Source: CAKKQX01 sp963734595
GTDB taxonomy: Bacteria; Pseudomonadota; Gammaproteobacteria; Burkholderiales; SG8-41
Direction: 5' to 3'
DNA length: 64,000 nucleotides
NCBI GenBank assembly: GCA_963734595.1
Contig: CAVTHV010000026.1
Location: 248,001 to 312,000 of the forward strand
Of this stretch, positions 58,365-64,000 are shown piece by piece. The notes under the pieces were generated by a model. That model ran no database searches. It saw only the letters and a program-made list of their open reading frames with translations, and was not told where the DNA came from. Numbering within the stretch: position 1 is the first letter of the stretch; every line of letters starts with the position of its first letter. Both the position numbers and the translations under genes were made by a program.

Positions 58365-59619
58365 TTACGGGGCAGGCTGCGTAACCGTGGTCTGGTCGAG
58401 ATTGACCGCGGTCTGCGACAGCAGCCGGCTGTTCATCGTCGCCAGGCTGCCGACATTGATTGCGCAGATCGGGCCACACAGCACAACGCCCTCGAAGTGT
58501 GCAGGTGACGCGCCCACGTTCACCGATGCGCCGGCTACCTGCCAGAAGACGTTCTTGGGCAGTGCGCCACCGGACAGGTTCACGCTTGCAGTGGCGGCTG
58601 TCGTGAGAGTACCTGCGATCTGGAAGATCCAGACGTCGGTCGGGCCACCCGCGAGAGTGAGAACGGTTCCGGGCGGCAATGTCACCGCGGTCCCCCAGGT
58701 GTAGACGCCAGGTGCGAGGGTTTGGGTGGTGACGGTTCCGCCGCCGAGATTCAGGTTAGGACCAACGCCTGCTGCCCGCCCGGCGGCATCGGTGTAGGCG
58801 AGTGCCCATGTCGCTTGATGCCGTGGTCACGACAGTCGGAGTAGGAACCGCATAATCGAATGCGTAGATTTTCCCAGTGACTTGAGCGGAGGTTGAAAAC
58901 GGACTTGCTGCCGGCAGGACCAGCCCGAATCCGGTGATGGCGGTCGAGGTGACTGTCGGGCCGACACCCATATCCCCCGTGATACACGGCACAACACATG
59001 TCGTGGCATTGGTGATCCCCGTGTCTGCGAAAATCACATAGTTGCCGGCTGTTCCAAGATTTACGGGCGCCTGGCCGGTAGTCGCAACGGCCGCGGTCGT
59101 AAAGCTCCATGCAACCGGACTGGGCATTGCAGTGCCACTGGCGTTCTTGGCCGCGGTGGTAACCGTGGCGGTGTAGCTGGTATTCGGCGTGAGTGCGGCC
59201 GCTGTCGGCGTGAAAGTCGCGATCGTGTTCGTGGCATTCATGGTGACGGTACCCGGTACGTTGGTTCCGCTTACCGTTTCCTTGAGCGTGAAGGTGAGCG
59301 CCGGCGAGATGATCGTCGCCGGATTCATCGCCTGGGTAAAGGTTGCGGTCACGAGCGTGCCGGTCACGACGTTACCCGTGCTATTGGTGCTGGTCGGTAC
59401 GTTGGTGGCGGAACTGGTCGGGCTCGCGGACCCCACCGTGGGATCAGTGGCTGCGGCACCGGGCGTGCCGGCAGCGCCCGGAAGAACGGCCGTGCCCGAG
59501 TCGGGGATTGAGCTTGCGGTTCCGCCGCCCCCGCCCCCGCATCCGGCCAGAAAGGCGGACAACAGCAATGCCATAAACCAGCCGCAACCCGTTGCGGCAT
59601 CACGTTTGTAGTTCCTCAT
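58365..59619 (-). CDS. Ice-binding (DUF3494) family lipoprotein with a Big-type Ig domain (one probable +1 insertion)
   Basis: Starts at MRNYKRDAATGCGWF (59619). The lipobox LSAFLAGC makes Cys near residue 28 the lipidation site, followed by a Gly run and a Ser/Thr/Ala-rich linker. An Ig-like Big_5 domain (residues ~55-180; TATFTQAMNPATIISPALTF, VAWSFTTA) precedes the DUF3494 domain (~190-417; AGNYVIFADTGITN, MGVGPTVTSTAITGF, TLAGGPTDVWIFQIAGTLT, HFEGVVLC). An extra base near 58815 splits it; corrected length 417 residues. DUF3494 proteins form beta-solenoids, many of which bind ice, and spread by horizontal transfer; surface anchoring suggests adhesion or ice contact. Ice binding itself is inference. 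Confidence 0.83.
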
Positions 59620-59728
59620 ATTCTTCTCCAAATAAATACTCACGGTAAATCATCAGGGCAATGGTGCATTTTCAGTCCTTTCGCTCGCCATCCGCTGTGC
59701 GCTGCCGTACACAAGGCACATAAAAGAA

Positions 59729-59752
59729 AAAGGACCCTCGCGGGTCCTTTTC
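59729..59752 (-). terminator. Intrinsic terminator after the secreted-protein fragment
   Basis: AAAGGACCC-TCGC-GGGTCCTTT (59731-59752), followed on the minus strand by TTTTTCTTTTATG. Confidence 0.85.
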
Positions 59753-59772
59753 CATACTACGAGACTGCAAGC

Positions 59773-60106
59773 TTAGTTGTTTCCGCCTTTGCGGCCCGGG
59801 TCGCCCGGCTTGCCGCCGCGCTCATCATTCGAACCGAATGGGTTGCCCTGGTTCGAGTTGCCCGGATCGCAGCCCTCGGAGCCGTTGCCGACACCCTGGT
59901 TGCATTTTTTGTGGTCTTTATCGTGCCCGTGGTGTTTCTTGGGCTTGCAGGACGGGGAGGGCGACACTGTGTCGCAGTCAATGATGCTGCCACGGGTCAT
60001 CGTTACGGCGACGTTTGCCATGGCGCTACCGGCCAGGGTTACGTCGGTGAAGGTGATGGACCCGCCGATGGCGTCACCTGCGAGGATGTTTCCGCTCAAC
60101 TCCGGC
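59773..60106 (-). pseudogene. C-terminal fragment of a secreted DUF3494-like protein
   Basis: About 110 residues ending at 59773. SGNILAGDAIGGSITFTDV and SAMANVAVTMTRGSIIDC resemble the last strands of a DUF3494 solenoid. A low-complexity tail follows: KPKKHHGHDKDHKKC, then NQGVGNGSEGCDPGNSNQG and a Gly/Pro/Asp end (GDPGRKGGNN). Upstream of about 60106 the sequence becomes the opposite-strand GspF gene, so the start and N-terminal domain are missing. A terminator follows it, so this 3' end is genuine. Confidence 0.55.
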
Positions 60107-60439
60107 GCGCGGGTCATCACCAACATGGTGATGAGAGAGGCCATAGAACGCGCGATCGGGCGTGTGCGCGAAGGCGCGAGTCTGGCAAGGGCGCTTGGCG
60201 AAACGCGCGCGTTTCCACCGCTGCTGGTCCACCTGGTGGCGAGCGGGGAGGCAAGCGGCAAACTCGAGCAGATGCTCGAGCGCGCCGCGCACCTGGAGAC
60301 CCAGGCCCTCGAGCGGCGCCTGACGGTTTTCCTGACGCTGCTCGAGCCGGTGATGATCCTGCTCATGGGCGGAGTGGTGTTGATGATCGTGCTCGCCATC
60401 CTGCTTCCAATCATCGAGATCAACCAGTTGGTGCGCTGA
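60107..60439 (+). pseudogene. C-terminal fragment of type II secretion protein GspF
   Basis: About 110 residues starting abruptly with ARVITNMVMREAIERA. Then REGASLARALGETRAFPPLLVHLVASGEASGKLEQMLERAA and LEPVMILLMGGVVLMIVLAILLPIIEINQLV, which is the diagnostic second half and last membrane helix of GspF/PilC-type proteins. The first ~290 residues are absent; 5' of 60107 lies the opposite-strand secreted-protein fragment. No gsp neighbours follow. The frame upstream has no GspF similarity. Confidence 0.8.
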
Positions 60440-60631
60440 ACCACGCGGGATCGGTGCATTCTGGCGCGACGCGTCCGCAATCTGTTTGTACGTTGGCGTA
60501 CAGACTATGCGCACTGCGCGGATCAGGATATCGATGGGCGCACGAGCGCCGGTTATCGTGACGCATTAAATGCAGCCGGATCGCGGAGGATGTATCCACG
60601 CGCCAGCCGAGATTTCCAAGAGGAGCCTGAA

Positions 60632-61712
60632 ATGCACAACAAGATTGTTATTGGACTGTTTGCGTTGGCCGTTTTCTTTCAGCTGCCCATTCCGGCGAGC
60701 CAGGCCCAGCAGCAGGCATACTCGGCAGCAGCGCCGAGAATCGACGGTTTTGACGTGGAACCGGTGGCCAAGCCCGCTCCGGGCAATGAGCTGGCGTTTA
60801 CGCTGTACGGCAGTCCCGGCGGAACCGCTGCAGTACAGATCGGCGGCGCAACGGGCGGCGTGGTGTTGGCAGAAACCGAAGCCGGTGTTTACGAAGGCAC
60901 ATACACCATCAGGACACGGGACAAAATCACCGCCAAAAGCACGGCCACCGTCAACTTGCGCGTGGGCAACAGGGTGGCCAGCGCCATTCTCGATGAGCCA
61001 CTGGTCGGTAAACCTTCCGCCCAACGGGCGGCCCCGATCGGCGTACTCGGCCGCGGCGCCGACAATCGACCGTTTCGATGTGGATCCTCCCGCGCGGCTT
61101 GTGACGGGAGAAGAGTTGTTCCTGACACTCTCCGGCACTCCGGGCGGAAAGGCGAGCGCCAAGATCGCGGGCGTCAAGGGCAAGATCGTGCTGAACGAAA
61201 TCAGGACCGGCGTGTATGAAGGCACCTACACGATCAAGAACCGCGACAGAATTTCGGCCGATGCGGCCGTGACGGGAAAACTCCGTGTCGGCAATCAGGA
61301 GACCAGCGCGGTGCTCGGCCGGTCGCTGCAGGCCAGTTCGGGTTACCAGTCGAGCGCCCGGCAGGCGGCCCGGATATGCGTCAATTGCGGGGTGGTCGAA
61401 GCGATCAACCTGGTCGAAGTCAAGGGCGAAGGAAGCTATCTCGGCATGATCGCCGGCGGCGTGGCCGGCGCGTTGCTCGGCAGCCAGGTCGGCCAGGGAC
61501 GAGGCACCACGGCAGCCCAGGTGGCAGGGGCCGCCGGAGGGGCCTTCGCCGGCAATGAAATTGAAAAGCGCATGAAAACGACCAAGCACTACGAAGTGGT
61601 CGTGCGTCTCGAAAACGGCGGCTCCCAGACGGTTTCCTATGAGACACAACCGGGTTTTGCAGTCGGCGCCAGGGTCAAGGTGGAAAACGGCACCCTGACG
61701 GTCATTCAGTAG
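60632..61712 (+). CDS. Exported glycine-zipper protein with a duplicated domain (one probable +1 insertion)
   Basis: Starts at ATG 60632 (signal peptide, cleavage near SQAQQQA, residue 26). Two ~95-residue repeats share AYSAAAP, IDxFDV, GSPGG/GTPGG, GVYEGTYTI and LRVGN (residues ~30-125 and ~138-232); the second is reached after an extra base near 61040. The C-terminal part has a Cys pair (ICVNCGVVEAINLVEV) and a glycine-zipper 2TM motif, GMIAGGVAGALLGSQVGQG then AGAAGGAFAGNEIEKR, as in SlyB/17-kDa antigen proteins. Corrected length 359 residues. The repeat domain is not one I recognise. Probably periplasmic or outer-membrane associated. Confidence 0.75.
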
Positions 61713-62028
61713 CGGCAGCAGATCGCAGCGCCGCGAAAATCGCGGCGCGAGGGGGCGGCAGGATATCGTCGTCGATTGCGTATCGGCCCGCTCGTGCGGT
61801 GCCGCGATCCGGATTGATCCGGCATATCTATGCGACTAGTCAGTAAGTTGCGATTCTGATCCGCCAGCCTGCGGCAATTCGATCGGTATCTTGACGGGTG
61901 TGTTGCGCAAATCAATTTTGCAGTCTGATTGCGCCAACCCGCTATGTGCGATATCGTACGCAGTAAGCTGAGCCTTGTCCGGTGCGAAATCGAAGCGCCA
62001 TTCGATACTCGTTAAAGAATGCACGCGA
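61713..62028. other. Intergenic region before the Crp/Fnr gene
   Basis: Holds a 9-bp GC hairpin (GCGCCGCGA-AAA-TCGCGGCGC, 61728-61748) just after the glycine-zipper gene, a possible T-less terminator. A 75-codon minus-strand frame (61836-62063) has no family features and overlaps the regulator start. No other gene is seen. Confidence 0.45.
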
Positions 62029-62766
62029 ATGATTAAGAACCCAACACCGTCCGTTTCGCACACTCCAAAGCAGAACCATCTTCTCGCCGCGCTGCCCGCC
62101 GCCGACTACGAGCGTCTGTTACCCCATTTGGAGCAAGTCCCGATGGAACTCGGCCAGGCAATCTACGAATCCGGCAGTCATCAGGGCTATGTGTATTTCC
62201 CCGCCACCAGTATCGTGTCTCTGCTTTACGTCATGCATGACGGTTCCTCCGCCGAGATCGCGATCGTAGGCAACGAGGGCGTGGTGGGCATCGCCTTGTT
62301 CATGGGTGGCGAAAGTACCCCAAGCCGCGCCGTAGTGCAGAGCGCGGGTTACGGCTACCGGCTGAGAGCAAGCGTGCTGAAAAGCGAATTCGGCAAGGGC
62401 GGAGAACTGCAGCATCTCCTGTTGCGCTACACCCAGGTGCTGATCACGCAGATGGCGCAGACCGCGGTGTGCAACCGGCACCATTCGGTCGAACAGCAGC
62501 TGTGCCGCTGGCTGTTGCTGAGCCTGGACCGGCTGCCCTCGAACGAACTGACGATGACCCAGGAGCTGATTGCCAACATGCTGGGCGTGCGCCGCGAGGG
62601 CGTGACCGAGGCCGCCGGACACCTGCAAACGGCCGGGTTGATCCATTACAGCCGCGGCAAGATCACCGTGCTGGACCGTCCGAAGCTGGAGGCGCGGGTT
62701 TGTGAATGTTATGCGGTGGTGAAACGTGAATACGATCGCCTGTTTCCGCAAATTGCCACGACTTAG
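62029..62766 (+). CDS. Crp/Fnr-family transcriptional regulator
   Basis: 245 residues from ATG 62029. The cyclic-nucleotide-like domain (residues ~18-130; VYFPATSIVSLLYVMHDGSSAEIAIVGNEGVVGIALFMGG) lacks the cysteine set of FNR and the Arg/Ser cAMP pocket of CRP. The helix-turn-helix lies at ~180-215 (LTMTQELIANMLGVRREGVTEAAGHLQTAGLIHY). This layout matches the betaproteobacterial group of orphan Crp/Fnr regulators with MSGEST-type loops; the effector is unknown. It is not the obvious owner of the FNR-type boxes seen elsewhere. Confidence 0.88.
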   Translation: MIKNPTPSVSHTPKQNHLLAALPAADYERLLPHLEQVPMELGQAIYESGSHQGYVYFPATSIVSLLYVMHDGSSAEIAIVGNEGVVGIALFMGGESTPSRAVVQSAGYGYRLRASVLKSEFGKGGELQHLLLRYTQVLITQMAQTAVCNRHHSVEQQLCRWLLLSLDRLPSNELTMTQELIANMLGVRREGVTEAAGHLQTAGLIHYSRGKITVLDRPKLEARVCECYAVVKREYDRLFPQIATT

Positions 62767-62837
62767 GGCCGCGGTCAGGCGTTGCGACCAGGACGGGCGG
62801 CGGCCTCGTTTCTACCCGGGCTCAGGCAGCCGGTAAA

Positions 62838-63492
62838 CTATTTTTTCCCGCCGAAGCGATAGACGAGGCCGAGCGAGAACAGATCGATGTCGCCGCGATT
62901 GCCGACGGCATCGTTGATGCGATAGCGTTCCGCCTCGGCACGCATGCCCAGAGATTCAGTGAAATTGTACTGAATCCCCACGCCGAACTTGTAGTTCGTT
63001 TCGCGCTTGCTCGGGTCGGGATTGGACACACCGACGGCTCCGGTTCCGCTGAAGGAGTCTTCGGCTTCGGCGTAGTTCAGTCCGGCCCGGCCAAATGCAG
63101 AAAACTTTTCATTGATAGGGCAGAATGCCGACTGCGTCGAGATTCACGCCTTTGAGCCGGATGCTGCCGTTCAAGGTGCCTGCCGGTACCGTGGTCGCCG
63201 TAAAGCCGAAGCGCCCGAGATCGAAATAACCGCCTTCGATGGCAAAATTCCTGTTGAGCTGGTAACCGCCATAGAGCTTGTAGCCGGTGTCGCGGTCGTC
63301 ATCGCTGATCGAGGTCGTGGCAAAACCTGCCCCCAGCAGCCCGCTGGTGATCCTCGCGTCGTCGATGTTCGCTCTCGACTGGCCAATATTGACCCCGCCG
63401 TACCAGCCTGCGTCGGCTGCATCCACCAATGGGCTGGCGATTAATGCGAATGCTGCCAAACCCAGCATCCCTGCGCCTCTTGCTAATTTCAT
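62838..63492 (-). CDS. OmpA-like outer-membrane beta-barrel protein (one probable +1 insertion)
   Basis: Starts at ATG 63492 with a signal peptide ending LVDAADA (near 26). Barrel-type alternating strands follow: AGWYGGVNIGQSRANID, YKLYGGYQLNRNFAIEGGYFDLG, LNYAEAEDSF, YKFGVGIQYNFTESLGMRAEAERY and the last strand DIDLFSLGLVYRFGGKK ending in a near-terminal aromatic. An extra base near 63118 splits it; corrected length 217 residues. It matches the eight-stranded OmpA N-terminal/OMP_b-brl family without a peptidoglycan domain. Exact role unknown. Confidence 0.83.
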
Positions 63493-64000
63493 GATGTCCT
63501 CCAGCAGGACTTACCGTCTCTAATAAAGTCATTAAGTTACGACGAATTGTTAGTGTAAATCCTAAATTGGAAGTCCATGATTGTCAAAGCGTTTCAAGTT
63601 TTCTCGAAAAAACTCAGGTTGTTGTTGCGCAAATGCAACAAAATCTTCCAAAATCCTTCCGATATGCGCCATACCTTCGTCCTGGCTAAATAGGATAGGC
63701 CGGCAGAAATGACTCTGCCGGCCTATGTTTTGGTGCCTCAACCTTTAACGGGTCAAGCTGAGGCGAGGGGATTGATAGATTGCAAGTGCGGCAAGATCAG
63801 GCGGACCTCGTGGCGTCGCTCATTGCGTTATTCCCGCGAAGGCGCGGATCGCAGGAAGGATCCGAATAATCTTGCTTTCCGCATTCGCGGAAATGACAAG
63901 ACTTTACTTGCCCGCAGTTGTTCCAGAGGATGCCAGCAGACGCAGGGTTCAGGATGGCCCGCAGCCACCCTGAACCTTGCCATGACTCCAGCAGCAAGCG
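63493..64000. other. Intergenic region at the window end
   Basis: No gene is visible. It contains a 13-bp perfect hairpin with a T-run (63695-63731, terminator-like) and an inverted repeat at about 63812-63895 whose arms carry TTCCCGCGAA/TTCGCGGAAAT, like dispersed intergenic repeats of many proteobacteria. Confidence 0.5.
63695..63731 (+). terminator. Intrinsic terminator-like hairpin
   Basis: ATAGGCCGGCAGA (63695-63707) pairs perfectly with 63714-63726, six-base loop, then GTTTT. No gene ends just upstream on the plus strand. Confidence 0.6.

Noticed and set aside
61836..62063. Minus-strand 75-codon frame
   Set aside because: It overlaps the start of the Crp/Fnr gene and has no signal peptide, motif or ribosome-binding site.

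Overview
The window is GC-rich chromosomal DNA that looks betaproteobacterial. The support is a single 16S-tRNA-Ile-tRNA-Ala-23S-5S operon with beta-type 16S signatures, a rimP-nusA-infB-rbfA-truB-rpsO-pnp block, guaB/guaA, smpB-ratA-rnfH, and a divergent CpxRA/efflux pair. A sat-aprB-aprA operon (ATP sulfurylase plus dissimilatory APS reductase) points to a sulfur oxidiser that turns sulfite into sulfate through APS with substrate-level ATP formation. Genus and species cannot be fixed from the window.

Layout. 1-5.4 kb (+): end of a PHP-domain nuclease/phosphatase, YciO-type Sua5 protein, M50 protease, trpS, scpA, scpB and a ParA-type ATPase. 5.4-13.1 kb (-): DUF4337 protein, malic enzyme, CBS-pair protein and a five-gene branched-chain-type ABC importer. 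13.4-21.2 kb (-): VWA protein, MoxR-type AAA+ ATPase and YkgJ-family cysteine-cluster protein, then (upstream in transcription, behind a terminator) aprA, aprB and sat. 21.4-29.6 kb: a CpxA/CpxR-like two-component system divergent from a tolC/adaptor/RND efflux operon, with a perfect GTAAA-N5-GTAAA box in the shared intergenic region. 29.8-35.5 kb (+): initiator tRNA gene and rRNA operon, followed by a vestigial second 5S end. 35.6-39.5 kb (-): Fe3+/polyamine-type ABC importer, then about 0.9 kb without a convincing gene but with two FNR-type boxes. 40.4-48.9 kb (+): translation/RNA-decay block. 49.0-51.0 kb: dksA and tRNA-Pro, tRNA-Arg and tRNA-His, the last split by a 1,049-bp AT-richer insertion. 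51-58 kb: FAD dehydrogenase, smpB, ratA, rnfH, DUF4124 protein, guaB, a four-helix-bundle gene between inverted repeats, guaA. 58.3-64 kb: ice-binding-type lipoprotein, a head-to-head junction of two gene fragments (secreted-protein tail and GspF tail), a glycine-zipper protein with a duplicated domain, a Crp/Fnr regulator and a small outer-membrane barrel.

Sequence quality matters here. Many conserved genes carry +1 insertions, about 33 of them between 13.4 and 21.2 kb and none detected in the protein genes from rimP to pnp or in guaB/guaA. Removing the inferred bases gives lengths divisible by three and normal family sizes. I therefore annotate these as intact genes with probable sequencing insertions and give their full span.

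The most interesting items are the YkgJ/MoxR/VWA triad next to sat-aprBA, the split tRNA-His with its insertion, the four-helix-bundle cassette between guaB and guaA, and a family of inverted-repeat spacers that share architecture but not sequence.
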